In this document: positions 40,485 through 48,761 of the stretch, in pieces | Layout: every line of letters starts with the position of its first letter | Position numbering within the stretch: the first letter of the stretch is position 1 | The notes under the pieces: generated by a model | Seen by the model: the letters and a program-made list of their open reading frames with translations, nothing else | Told to the model about the DNA's origin: nothing | The model's database searches: none | From: UBA2862 sp045658005 | GTDB lineage: Bacteria > Bacillota > Clostridia > Christensenellales > Aristaeellaceae | Direction: 5' to 3' | Length of the DNA stretch: 64,000 bases | NCBI GenBank assembly: GCA_045658005.1 | Contig: JAZOUD010000110.1 | Coordinates: forward strand, 1-64,000 | Program-made: the position numbers and the translations under genes

Positions 40485-41198
40485 ATGCCCCGCCGCCGCT
40501 TCCGCCCCTTCCGCAAGGCCCGTTTTTTCCTGATCCAGACCGTCGCGCTGTGGCTGTGCCTGATGCTGATCTGCCTGACCTGTTCGGGCCTGACCCAGGG
40601 CGAGGTGGTGGTGATGCGGGCGCTGGAGCACCTGGGCAAGCCCTACGTGCTGGGCGCGGCAGGGCCGGACCGGTTCGATTGCAGCGGCCTGGTGATGTAC
40701 TGCCTGGGGCCGGAGGGGTTTGAATTCCCCTACCACTCCGCCGAGATCATCGGCACCGACGAAAACTATCCGCTGCTCACCAACCCCCATGACCTGCTGC
40801 CCGGCGACGTGATCTGCTTTGACACCGTGCGGGACCGGGACCCCAGCGACCACATGGGCTTCTGGATGGGCGGCAACCGCTTCGTGCACGCCTCCTCCAC
40901 CGGCGAGGTGAAGATCAGCGCGCTGGAGGACTTCTACCTGGAAAAATTCACGGGCGCCCGGCGGTATGCGCAGGTCTACACCTACCTGCCCACGAAAAAG
41001 CAGATCGGCGAATGGCTGGACGGCACCGGCATCCCCGAAAAGCTCGCGCCGGTGCGAAAGTGGATCGATTCGCTGCAAATCGGCGAAAAGCTGAAACCGG
41101 TGCGGGACTGGTTTGACCGCCTTCAGATCCGTGAAATAATTGAAGCACTGAAAGGAAAAATCGTTCAACTATGGAACAGCTTCTTCAGGAAACCCTGA
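40485..41198 (+). CDS. NlpC/P60 cell-wall hydrolase
   Basis: A 237-residue exported protein with a basic N-terminus and one hydrophobic segment (residues 15-36, signal peptide or anchor). The NlpC/P60 domain has DCSGLVMYC with the nucleophile Cys and DHMGFWMGGNRFVHASS with the catalytic His. The C-terminal 60 residues contain a repeated motif (KLAPVRKWIDSLQIG and KLKPVRDWFDRLQIR). It probably cuts peptidoglycan stem peptides. AAAGGAG precedes the ATG. Its end overlaps cobT by 28 bases. Confidence 0.88.
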   Translation: MPRRRFRPFRKARFFLIQTVALWLCLMLICLTCSGLTQGEVVVMRALEHLGKPYVLGAAGPDRFDCSGLVMYCLGPEGFEFPYHSAEIIGTDENYPLLTNPHDLLPGDVICFDTVRDRDPSDHMGFWMGGNRFVHASSTGEVKISALEDFYLEKFTGARRYAQVYTYLPTKKQIGEWLDGTGIPEKLAPVRKWIDSLQIGEKLKPVRDWFDRLQIREIIEALKGKIVQLWNSFFRKP

Positions 41199-42268
41199 AC
41201 AATATCCGAAAGCCCGACCGCGACGCCATGGCGCAGGCCCTGGCCCGGCAGGAGAGCCTGGCCAAGCCGCCCCACAGCCTGGGCAAGCTGGAGGACATCT
41301 CCGTGAAGCTGGCCGGCATGACGGGCAAGCTCTACAACCCGGTGGACCGCCGCCGCGTGCTGATATTCGCGTCGGACAACGGCATCGTGGAGGAGGGCGT
41401 GGCCAGCTGCCCCCAGAGCGTGACGCTGAGCCAGACCATCAACTTCACCCGGGGGCTGACCGGCGTGGCCGTGCTGGCCCGCCACTTTCACGCCGAGCTG
41501 GACGTGATGGACGTGGGCATTAACGCCGACTTCCACCAGAGCGGCGTGCGGGACGTGAAGATCGCCCACGGCACCCGCAATTTTGCAAAGGAACACGCCA
41601 TGAGCCGGGAGCAGGCGGGGCGCGCCCTCCAGATCGGCATCGAGGCCGCGCGCCGGGCCGCTGACGAGGGCATTCAGATCGTCGGCGTCGGCGAGATGGG
41701 CATCGGCAACACCTCCACCTCCAGTGCGGTGCTGTCCACGCTGCTGGGGCTGCCCGCGAAGCAGACCGTCAGCCGGGGCGCGGGCATCAACGACGCCGCC
41801 TATGCCCGGAAGATCGCGCTGATCGACGAGGCCATCGCCCGCTGGCAGCCCGATCCCTCGGACCCGGTGGACGTGCTGATGAAGGTGGGCGGCTTCGACC
41901 TGGCGGCCATGTGCGGCGCGTTTCTCGGCGCGGCGGCCTGCCGGTTGCCGGTGGTCATCGACGGCTTTATCAGCGCCGTAGCTGCGCTGTGCGCCTACAG
42001 GCTGAACCCACTGGCTGCGGGCTATATGATCCCCTCCCACGCCTCAGCGGAGAAGGGCTATCGCCTGGCCATGGAGGCCATGGGCCTGGAGCCGATGCTG
42101 CTAATGAACATGCGCCTGGGCGAGGGCAGCGGCTGCCCCATCGCCTTCGAGCTGGTGGCCGCGTCCCAGAGCGTGATCCGCAACATGGCCACCTTCGAGG
42201 AGGCCGCCATCGACGACGGATACCTTTCAGAGATCCGCGGCAACAAGGCCTTCCTGGGAGAGACATGA
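41171..42268 (+). CDS. cobT: Nicotinate-nucleotide--dimethylbenzimidazole phosphoribosyltransferase
   Basis: The 365-residue protein transfers ribose phosphate to the lower-ligand base of cobalamin, giving alpha-ribazole phosphate. KPPHSLGKLED corresponds to the KPxGSLG motif, FASDNGIVEEGV and GEMGIGNTSTSSA are family blocks, and RLGEGSGCPIAFE is the C-terminal catalytic segment with the Glu base. First gene of the nucleotide-loop operon, starting inside the NlpC gene. Confidence 0.95.
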   Translation: MEQLLQETLNNIRKPDRDAMAQALARQESLAKPPHSLGKLEDISVKLAGMTGKLYNPVDRRRVLIFASDNGIVEEGVASCPQSVTLSQTINFTRGLTGVAVLARHFHAELDVMDVGINADFHQSGVRDVKIAHGTRNFAKEHAMSREQAGRALQIGIEAARRAADEGIQIVGVGEMGIGNTSTSSAVLSTLLGLPAKQTVSRGAGINDAAYARKIALIDEAIARWQPDPSDPVDVLMKVGGFDLAAMCGAFLGAAACRLPVVIDGFISAVAALCAYRLNPLAAGYMIPSHASAEKGYRLAMEAMGLEPMLLMNMRLGEGSGCPIAFELVAASQSVIRNMATFEEAAIDDGYLSEIRGNKAFLGET

Positions 42269-42798
42269 TGAGCACCTACATCTCCGGCGGCTGCAAGAAT
42301 GGCAAGTCCTTCTACGCCCAGCGGGTGGCAAAGGCTGGCGGCAGACCCCTGTACTACCTGGCCACGATGATCCCCCACGACGAAGAGGACCTGGCCCGCA
42401 TCCGCCGCCACCGCAAGGAGCGGGCGGGCTGGGGCTTCGAGACGCTGGAGTGCGGGCGGGACATATTGCGCTGCCTCGACAGCGCGGATTCCGGGGGCTC
42501 ATTCCTGCTGGACAGTGTGACGGCGCTGCTCTCCAACGAGATGTTCGCCGACTCCGGGATGGATGAGTCCGCCCCCGAGCGCGTCGCCGATGCCCTGGAG
42601 GTGTTCGTCCGCCGCGCGCCCAACACGGTGCTGGTGTCCGACTTCATCTTCTCAGACGCCATGCTCTACGACGCGTGGACCGAGGCCTATCGAAGGGGGC
42701 TTGCCGCCATCGACCGCCGCATGGCCACCTGTTGCGACAACGTGATCGAGGTGGTCGCCGGGCAATTCATCGTCCACAAGGGAGTCCTGCCGGTATGA
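42265..42798 (+). CDS. cobU: Adenosylcobinamide kinase/guanylyltransferase-like protein
   Basis: A 177-residue P-loop protein; the first ATG overlaps the cobT stop (ATGATGA) and the second ATG three bases on is also possible. YISGGCKNGKSFYAQ is the Walker A region, YLATMIPHDEEDLARIRRHRKER matches CobU, and SFLLDSVTALLSNEMF is Walker B. CobU phosphorylates adenosylcobinamide and adds GMP. A shorter CobU-like gene follows cobS, so the two may share the work. Confidence 0.87.
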   Translation: MMSTYISGGCKNGKSFYAQRVAKAGGRPLYYLATMIPHDEEDLARIRRHRKERAGWGFETLECGRDILRCLDSADSGGSFLLDSVTALLSNEMFADSGMDESAPERVADALEVFVRRAPNTVLVSDFIFSDAMLYDAWTEAYRRGLAAIDRRMATCCDNVIEVVAGQFIVHKGVLPV

Positions 42799-43535
42799 AG
42801 CGATTGTGGAATGCCTTTTGCATGTGCTACAGCATGTTCACCGCCCTGCCCTGCCCCTATCGCCCCTGGGACGAGGACGCCCGGGACCTGATGCTGGTGT
42901 GCCTGCCCATCGTCGGCGCGCTGCTGGGACTGCTGTGGGCCTCGCTTTCCACGCTGGCGTCGATATGGCTGGTCTTCCCCCTCTTCGCAGCGGTCACCGC
43001 CGCGCTGCCCTGGCTGCTGACCGGCTTCATCCACCTGGACGGCTATATGGACACCTGCGACGCGATACTCTCGTGGCGTCCGCTGGAGCAGCGGCTGCGC
43101 ATCCTGAAGGACGTGCACACCGGGGCCTTCGCCGTGGTGGGGCTGGGGCTTTTGATGCTGTTCAGCTACGCCTCCGCGTCCGCTCTCACCGCAGACCGGC
43201 TTCGGACACTGCTGTTTATCCCTGTGGTATCCCGTTGCGGCTCGGCCTTCTGCGTGCTGACGCTTAAGCCCATCGGCCACAGTGAATACGCGAAGACTGA
43301 GGGCAAGGGCGGCCAGCGCGTCGCTGTCGTCGCCATGTGGACCATCGCCATGGCCGCCTGTTGGATCTGGCTGGGAAAGCCTGTGATCGCCCTGGCCGTT
43401 GAGACGCTGGCCTACGCGCTGGCGATGCTTTGGAGCTATCGGACGCTGAAGGGCGTATCCGGCGACGTGGCCGGTTTCGCGCTGACCGTCTCGGAGTGCG
43501 CGGCGCTGATGGCGCTGGCGAACCTGCGCCTGTAA
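42795..43535 (+). CDS. cobS: Adenosylcobinamide-GDP ribazoletransferase
   Basis: A 246-residue polytopic membrane enzyme joining adenosylcobinamide-GDP and alpha-ribazole, the last step of cobalamin assembly. MFTALPCPYRPW opens it, the acidic FIHLDGYMDTCDAI motif near residue 80 is the family signature, and ILKDVHTGAFAVVG follows. It overlaps cobU by 4 bases (ATGA). Confidence 0.94.
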   Translation: MKRLWNAFCMCYSMFTALPCPYRPWDEDARDLMLVCLPIVGALLGLLWASLSTLASIWLVFPLFAAVTAALPWLLTGFIHLDGYMDTCDAILSWRPLEQRLRILKDVHTGAFAVVGLGLLMLFSYASASALTADRLRTLLFIPVVSRCGSAFCVLTLKPIGHSEYAKTEGKGGQRVAVVAMWTIAMAACWIWLGKPVIALAVETLAYALAMLWSYRTLKGVSGDVAGFALTVSECAALMALANLRL

Positions 43536-43552
43536 TTTGAAGGAGGCTTCGT

Positions 43553-43933
43553 ATGATCCTGATCATCGGCGGCAGCTACCAGGGCAAGCTGGACTTCGCG
43601 CGGCAGCGCTTCCGGCTGGCTGAGGACGATATCCAGGTTTGCACTGAAGACACCGGCTCCCTGGATTTCTCCCGACGCTGCATCGCCTACATCGACCGCT
43701 TCGCCCTGAACCGCGTCCGGTCCGGTTTCGAGCCTGCGGACGCCCTTGGTACAGACTTCGGTCGGTTGAATGATATGATCTTCATCGCCAACGACGTCTC
43801 CGGCGGCGTGGTGCCCATGGACCCGACCCTTCGCGCCTGGCGCGAGGCCTGCGGCCGGATGAACCTGAAGCTGGCCAAGGCATCGGACGAGGTCTGGCGG
43901 CTGTTCTGCGGCATCCCGCAGCGCGTCAAATGA
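43553..43933 (+). CDS. Short CobU-like protein
   Basis: A 126-residue protein whose start IIGGSYQGKLDFA resembles a Walker A loop and whose second half, FIANDVSGGVVPMDPTLRAW followed by CGRMNLKLAKASDEVWRLFCGIP, matches the C-terminal half of CobU. The middle is shortened. It may be a partner or substitute for the upstream CobU, or a degenerate duplicate. AAGGAGG precedes the ATG. It overlaps cobC by 4 bases. Confidence 0.75.
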   Translation: MILIIGGSYQGKLDFARQRFRLAEDDIQVCTEDTGSLDFSRRCIAYIDRFALNRVRSGFEPADALGTDFGRLNDMIFIANDVSGGVVPMDPTLRAWREACGRMNLKLAKASDEVWRLFCGIPQRVK

Positions 43934-44505
43934 GGGCGCTTTTCCTGCTGCGCCACAGTATGACCGAGGCCAACGAGAGGCGCATCTACTGCGGCAGCAC
44001 CGACCTTCCCCTGTCGGATGACGGGCGGGCAATGACCCGTGAGATCGCAGTCCAACGCCCTTTGCCCGCCTGTGAGCTCTACATCACCAGCGGCATGGCC
44101 CGGGCCAACGAGACGCTGCAGATACTGACCGGCCGCAAACCCGACCGCGTTCTCACGGCATTTTCAGAGATGGACTTCGGTCGCTTTGAGATGCTGGGCT
44201 ATGAGACGCTCAGGCACGATCCCGACTACCAGCGCTGGATCGACGATACGGACGGCGTCGTCCCCTGCCCTGGCGGCGAATCCACGGGGGCCTTCCGGCA
44301 GAGGGTGCGCTCAGGCGGCGCTGAGCTGCTTGAAATGCAATGGCAGACAGCGCTCGTCGTCTGTCACGGCGGCGTCATCGTCAACCTGATGCAGGGCTGG
44401 TTCCCTTTGGAGGCGCGGGGCTTTTACGATTGGCAGCCTTCCGCCTGCAGGGGCTGGCGCGTGCTGTTCGACCACGGTCTGCCCATTCGGTTTGAACCGA
44501 TTTAA
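43930..44505 (+). CDS. cobC: Histidine phosphatase, alpha-ribazole phosphatase type
   Basis: A 191-residue phosphoglycerate-mutase-like enzyme. LLRHSMTEANERR holds the catalytic His; the family normally reads RHG, here RHS. FSEMDFGRFEMLGYE is typical of CobC, and VVCHGGVI carries the second His. It would dephosphorylate alpha-ribazole phosphate or cobalamin phosphate. The operon context favours CobC over a general phosphatase. Confidence 0.85.
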   Translation: MRALFLLRHSMTEANERRIYCGSTDLPLSDDGRAMTREIAVQRPLPACELYITSGMARANETLQILTGRKPDRVLTAFSEMDFGRFEMLGYETLRHDPDYQRWIDDTDGVVPCPGGESTGAFRQRVRSGGAELLEMQWQTALVVCHGGVIVNLMQGWFPLEARGFYDWQPSACRGWRVLFDHGLPIRFEPI

Positions 44506-44538
44506 TAATATTGCATTCACATCAAGGAGGTTTCCAAC

Positions 44539-44895
44539 ATGAGGTACAAGGCCATACTCGCTGAGCTTGCCCGCAAGCGCTATCCCCTTTCCATCATGCT
44601 GATGGTCATCGGCGTGTTGCTCATTCCCTTCCCCTACCTGTTCATTCACTATGGATTGGAATTCACCAACTTCTGGTGGTCGCTGCTGGGCATTTGCATC
44701 GGCGTCGTGAACGGAAGCCTGTTCATCGGCCTCGGCTCACTGGTGGAGGACGTCCACGACATCTCCATGCACACCGTGGGCTATGACCTGGAGATCACCG
44801 AGGTTCAGGAGGATGAGCTGGAAAACGCGGAGGAAGCGGAGGCAGAAGCGGAAGAAACGCAGGCAGCGCCCGAAGAAAATGCGCCCATCGAATAG
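44539..44895 (+). CDS. Small membrane protein with acidic tail
   Basis: A 118-residue protein with two membrane helices (residues about 17-36 and 45-67) and a C-terminal stretch rich in Glu and Ala. AAGGAGG lies upstream of the ATG. No family recognised. It ends the cob operon, just before a strong terminator, but a link with cobalamin is not shown. Confidence 0.65.
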   Translation: MRYKAILAELARKRYPLSIMLMVIGVLLIPFPYLFIHYGLEFTNFWWSLLGICIGVVNGSLFIGLGSLVEDVHDISMHTVGYDLEITEVQEDELENAEEAEAEAEETQAAPEENAPIE

Positions 44896-44920
44896 TTAAT
44901 CATTTATTCATATAATCGTT

Positions 44921-44950
44921 ATGAGAATCGAATATTCGATTCTCATTTTT
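44921..44950 (+). terminator. Terminator of the cob operon
   Basis: The palindrome ATGAGAATCGAAT and its complement form a perfect stem without a proper loop, followed by TTTTT. Confidence 0.85.
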
Positions 44951-45070
44951 GTAAACTCTTGTGACCTTTTTGTGCGAACTCCATGATAAAGTAGGTGCAT
45001 CTTCAAAGCGTATGCGCCATCCTTTGAAAAAACAGAAATGAGTATCAATATAGAGAAGAGGTGATTTGGC

Positions 45071-46576
45071 GTGATCCGGAATGAACCGATGATTCGAAGG
45101 CTGGACATGATCCATTGCGCGCTATGCGAAAACGCGCCTTGCGATTCCGCCTGCCCGAAGCTCGATCCCTCGGGCCTCCTGCGCAGCATATGGCTGCGCA
45201 ACGAACAGGGCGCGGTCTCCAGGCTGCCGCGGGACAACCCCTGTACAGACTGCGCGTCCCCCTGCGAACGCGCCTGCGTGAGAGCGGGCCAGGTGCCCAT
45301 CCGCGGCCTGATCAATCGCCTGTACTGGCAGGTGAAGCCCGAGGTGGAGACCCCTGTCCCCAGCGATGAGCATCGACTACGCAGCGACCTGTGCGGCATA
45401 CCGCTGGAGAACCCCTTCCTGTTGGCCTCCTCCGTGGTCGCCAGCACCTACGACATGTGCGCCCGTGCCTTCGAGGCAGGCTGGGGCGGCATCAGCTTCA
45501 AGACCATCTGTTCGCTGGATATCCACGAGGCCTCTCCCCGGTATTCCGCCGTCACCGGCGCCGACGGCAGCATCGTGGGCTTCAAGAACATCGAACAGCT
45601 TTCCGACCACAGCGTCGCGGAGAACATGGAAATCTTTCGCCGGCTGAAGGTCAAATACCCCACCAAGTTCATACTCGCCTCCATCATGGGGCGGGACGAG
45701 GCGGAATGGGGCGAGCTGGCCCGGCAATGCGAGGCCAACGGGGCGGACGCCATCGAACTGAATTTCTCTTGCCCCAACATGGCCGAGGGCGGGCTGGGCT
45801 CGGATATCGGCCAGGTGCCGGAGCTGGTGGAGCGCTTTACCGCCGCCGCCAAGCACGCCTGCGGCATCCCGGTGCTGGCGAAGCTGACGCCCAACGTCGC
45901 CATCATGAGCCCCGCCGCCAAGGCGGCCAGGCACGGCGGCGCGGATGGCATCGCCGCCATCAACACCATCAAATCCGTGATGCAGCTGAACATTCACACC
46001 TTCATATCCTCGCCTTCGATCCACGGCCAGAGCGCCGTGGGCGGCTACAGCGGCAACGCGGTAAAGCCCATCGCCCTGCGGTTCGTCTCGGAGCTGGCCG
46101 CAAATCCGGCGCTGCCGGGCATGCACATTTCAGGCATGGGCGGCGTGGAAACCTGGCAGGACGCCCTGGAATTCCTGCTGCTGGGCAGCCGCTCGATACA
46201 GGTGGCCACCGCCGTGATGCAATACGGCTACCGGATCATCGACGATTTGAAGGAGGGCCTGAACCTCTACCTTGCGGAAAAGGGCTTTGACAGCGTCGGC
46301 CAGGTCGTCGGCCTGGGGCTGGACGCGCTGCACGCAAACACGGACACCCTGGAGCGGGACACCGTGCTGTTTCCCAGGTTCATCCGGGAAAAGTGCATCG
46401 GCTGCGGGCGCTGCGAGATCTCCTGCGCCGACGGCGGCCACCAGGCCATTCGGCTGAACGATCAGCGCAGGCCGGTGCTCAACGGCAAGCGCTGCGTGGG
46501 CTGCCACCTCTGCGCGCTGGTCTGCCCCGAGGGCGCCATCGTATCCAGTGGGAAGCGGGTGTTGCCGAAGCGCTGA
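45071..46576 (+). CDS. PreA-type dihydropyrimidine/dihydroorotate dehydrogenase family Fe-S flavoprotein
   Basis: A GTG at 45071 with AAGAGGTGA upstream gives 501 residues. Residues 12-85 form an N-terminal DPD-like cysteine region (CALCENAPCDSAC, CTDCASPCERAC). A TIM barrel of the DHODH/PreA kind follows with IELNFSCPN, AKLTPNV and GGYSGNAVKPIALR. The C-terminus has a two-cluster ferredoxin (CIGCGRCEISC, CVGCHLCALVC). Where DPD has its catalytic Cys loop (ACGQ) this reads SDIGQ, so the pyrimidine reaction is not assured. The PreT-like FAD partner is absent. It may be a related dehydrogenase with an unknown substrate. Confidence 0.8.
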   Translation: MIRNEPMIRRLDMIHCALCENAPCDSACPKLDPSGLLRSIWLRNEQGAVSRLPRDNPCTDCASPCERACVRAGQVPIRGLINRLYWQVKPEVETPVPSDEHRLRSDLCGIPLENPFLLASSVVASTYDMCARAFEAGWGGISFKTICSLDIHEASPRYSAVTGADGSIVGFKNIEQLSDHSVAENMEIFRRLKVKYPTKFILASIMGRDEAEWGELARQCEANGADAIELNFSCPNMAEGGLGSDIGQVPELVERFTAAAKHACGIPVLAKLTPNVAIMSPAAKAARHGGADGIAAINTIKSVMQLNIHTFISSPSIHGQSAVGGYSGNAVKPIALRFVSELAANPALPGMHISGMGGVETWQDALEFLLLGSRSIQVATAVMQYGYRIIDDLKEGLNLYLAEKGFDSVGQVVGLGLDALHANTDTLERDTVLFPRFIREKCIGCGRCEISCADGGHQAIRLNDQRRPVLNGKRCVGCHLCALVCPEGAIVSSGKRVLPKR

Positions 46577-46592
46577 GCGCTTCATAAAATAC

Positions 46593-46627
46593 ATACCGGC
46601 TACAATTCAGGAATTGCAGCCGGTATG
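46593..46627. terminator. Hairpin between converging genes
   Basis: ATACCGGCT-CAATTC and GAATTG-AGCCGGTAT form a long stem between the flavoprotein gene and the DUF2284 gene; T/A runs are short. Confidence 0.7.
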
Positions 46628-46629
46628 GT

Positions 46630-47163
46630 TTATTTATACAGTATCAACGAAAACCATGTGACGATATTCCCCTGGGCCAGGAATTCTATGCCGTGCTTTT
46701 CCGCCAGGTCGGTGACCAGTATGCCGTGGCTCTCCACGCAGGGGAACATGCGCTCCGGGAATCGGCAGGGGGCGTCAGGCCAGGTGCAGTGGGCGCAGTG
46801 GGCGCAGGCCTCTGTGGACAGCGTCAGCGTCTGTGAGGCCTGCTCGCGCACCATCGCAAGCACCTGTCGGGTGATCTCCTCGTGGTCGGCGCGGGTCGAC
46901 AGGGTCTCTTCGATGTTGGCGATGTCGCTGACCTCGGTGATCGTGGCGATCAGCAGGCCCTCCTCAAAGGCCATCACCCGCTCCTGGCAGGCTTCCACCG
47001 TGCCCACCGCCGGCGGACAGGCCCAGGTGGTGTTGTACATCGGGCATTCCGTCTGGCAGATATAGCGGACCCGTTCGGAGAAGAGCAGCTCGTCCGTTTT
47101 GATAAAGGCGTATTCGTACAGCGGCAGCTCTGCCAGCTGCGCCTCCAGCTTCTGTCTGTCCAT
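46630..47163 (-). CDS. DUF2284 cysteine-rich metal-binding protein
   Basis: The 177-residue protein has the DUF2284 cysteine pattern: YICQTECPMYNTTWACPPAVG near residues 34-54 and CAHCAHCTWPDAPCRFPERM near 122-141, suited to an Fe-S cluster or zinc. Members are linked with corrinoid or metal biology in methanogens and clostridia, but no function is proven. It begins 2 bases after livF, as the last gene of the amino-acid transport operon. Confidence 0.85.
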   Translation of the reverse strand: MDRQKLEAQLAELPLYEYAFIKTDELLFSERVRYICQTECPMYNTTWACPPAVGTVEACQERVMAFEEGLLIATITEVSDIANIEETLSTRADHEEITRQVLAMVREQASQTLTLSTEACAHCAHCTWPDAPCRFPERMFPCVESHGILVTDLAEKHGIEFLAQGNIVTWFSLILYK

Positions 47164-47165
47164 GA

Positions 47166-47894
47166 TCAGCCGCCGAGGTACGCCTCGCGCACGCGATCGT
47201 CGGCCAACACCTCGGCAGCGGGTCCGGAGATGGTGATCTTGCCGGTGCCCAGCACGTAGGCGCGGTCCGCGATGGACAGGGCCATCTGGGCGTTCTGCTC
47301 CACCAGCAGTATGGTCGTACCCGCCGCGTGCAGCTCCTTGATGATGTCGAAGATCTGCTCCACCAGAATCGGCGCCAGGCCCATCGAGGGCTCGTCCAGC
47401 ATCAGCAGCTTGGGCTTGCTCATCAGGGCCCGGCCCATGGCCAGCATCTGTTGCTCACCGCCGGAGAGCGTGCCCGCGATCTGCTTTTCGCGCTCCTTCA
47501 GCCGGGGAAAGCGCTTGAACACGTCCTCCAGGGACGCGGGAATCTCGTCGTTCGGGCGGGAATAGCCGCCCATCTCCAGGTTTTCGCGCACGGTCATCTG
47601 CTGGAACACGCGCCGCCCCTCGGGGCAAAGCGCCATGCCCAGGCCGACGATCCGGCTGGCCCCGATGCCCACGATGCCCCTGCCCTCGAAGCTGATCAAT
47701 CCGCTGCGGGGCTTGAGCAGGCCGGAGACCGTGTTCAGCGTGGTGGACTTGCCCGCGCCGTTCGCGCCGATCAGCGTGACGATCTCCCCCTCGTTGACCT
47801 CGAAGGAGATGCCCTTGATGGCGTGGATGCTGCCGTAGTAGACGTGGATGTCGTCCACTCGCAGCAGGCTCTTGCTCTTCGTTGCTTCGCTCAT
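47166..47894 (-). CDS. livF: Branched-chain amino-acid ABC transporter ATPase LivF
   Basis: A 242-residue ATPase: Walker A GANGAGKST, signature LSGGEQQMLAMGRAL, Walker B LLMLDEPSMGLAP and the LivF-type ending. It pairs with LivG to power uptake of leucine, isoleucine and valine or related amino acids. GGAGGG precedes the ATG, 3 bases after livG. Confidence 0.94.
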   Translation of the reverse strand: MSEATKSKSLLRVDDIHVYYGSIHAIKGISFEVNEGEIVTLIGANGAGKSTTLNTVSGLLKPRSGLISFEGRGIVGIGASRIVGLGMALCPEGRRVFQQMTVRENLEMGGYSRPNDEIPASLEDVFKRFPRLKEREKQIAGTLSGGEQQMLAMGRALMSKPKLLMLDEPSMGLAPILVEQIFDIIKELHAAGTTILLVEQNAQMALSIADRAYVLGTGKITISGPAAEVLADDRVREAYLGG

Positions 47895-47897
47895 GCC

Positions 47898-48761
47898 TCA
47901 GCCCTCCTTCTTCTTGCCCAGGTAGGCCTCGATGACGGTCGGGTTGGCCTGAATCTCGTCGGCGGTGCCCTTGGCGATGATGCGGCCGTAGTTCAGCACG
48001 CAGATGCCCTCGCAGATGCCCATGACCAGGTTCATGTCGTGCTCGATCAGCATGACGGCGATCTTGAACTGGTCGCGAATCTTGATGATGTTGTGCATCA
48101 GCTCCTCCGTCTCATGGGGGTTCATGCCCGCCGCTGGCTCGTCCAGCAGCAGCAGCGAGGGATTCGTGGCCAGCGCGCGGACGATCTCGAGACGCCTCTG
48201 CGCGCCGTAGGGCAGCGAACCGGCCCGCACGCCCGCCAGGTCCTGCATGTCGAAGATCGACAGCAGCTCCAGCGCCTTTTCGTGCTGCCTGCGCTCGCCC
48301 TTCCAATAGCCGGGCAGGCGCAGTATGCCGGTGAACATGCCGTATTTGACCTGGTTGTGCAGGCCGATGCGCACGTTGTCCTCCACCGTCATGTTGTCAA
48401 ACAGGCGAATGTTCTGGAACGTGCGGGCGATGCCCAGCTTGTTGGCCTGCACGGTGTTCATGCCCGCGGTGTCCTTGCCGTTGATCAGTACCGTGCCCAT
48501 CGTGGGCTGGTAGACCTTCGTCAGCAGGTTGAACACGGTGGTCTTGCCCGCGCCGTTGGGGCCGATCAGCCCGGCGATCTCGGTCTTGCCGATGATCAGG
48601 TTGAAGTCCTCCACGGCCTTGAGGCCGCCGAATTCGATGCCCAGGTGACGCGCCTCCAGCACCGGCGTGGACAGCAGGTCGCGCTCCGGGATGATGCCCT
48701 GACTGGGCGCCGGCACCATCTTGGTGTCCAGCAGCCGCTTCTTGCCCTCGGTCTGTGTCAT
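47898..48761 (-). CDS. livG: Branched-chain amino-acid ABC transporter ATPase LivG
   Basis: A 287-residue ATPase with about 25 extra N-terminal residues. Walker A GPNGAGKTT, LPYGAQRRLEIVRALA as the signature, Walker B LLLLDEPAAGMNP, and the LivG-specific FQNIRLFDNMTVEDNV. Overlaps livM by 4 bases. Confidence 0.94.
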   Translation of the reverse strand: MTQTEGKKRLLDTKMVPAPSQGIIPERDLLSTPVLEARHLGIEFGGLKAVEDFNLIIGKTEIAGLIGPNGAGKTTVFNLLTKVYQPTMGTVLINGKDTAGMNTVQANKLGIARTFQNIRLFDNMTVEDNVRIGLHNQVKYGMFTGILRLPGYWKGERRQHEKALELLSIFDMQDLAGVRAGSLPYGAQRRLEIVRALATNPSLLLLDEPAAGMNPHETEELMHNIIKIRDQFKIAVMLIEHDMNLVMGICEGICVLNYGRIIAKGTADEIQANPTVIEAYLGKKKEG

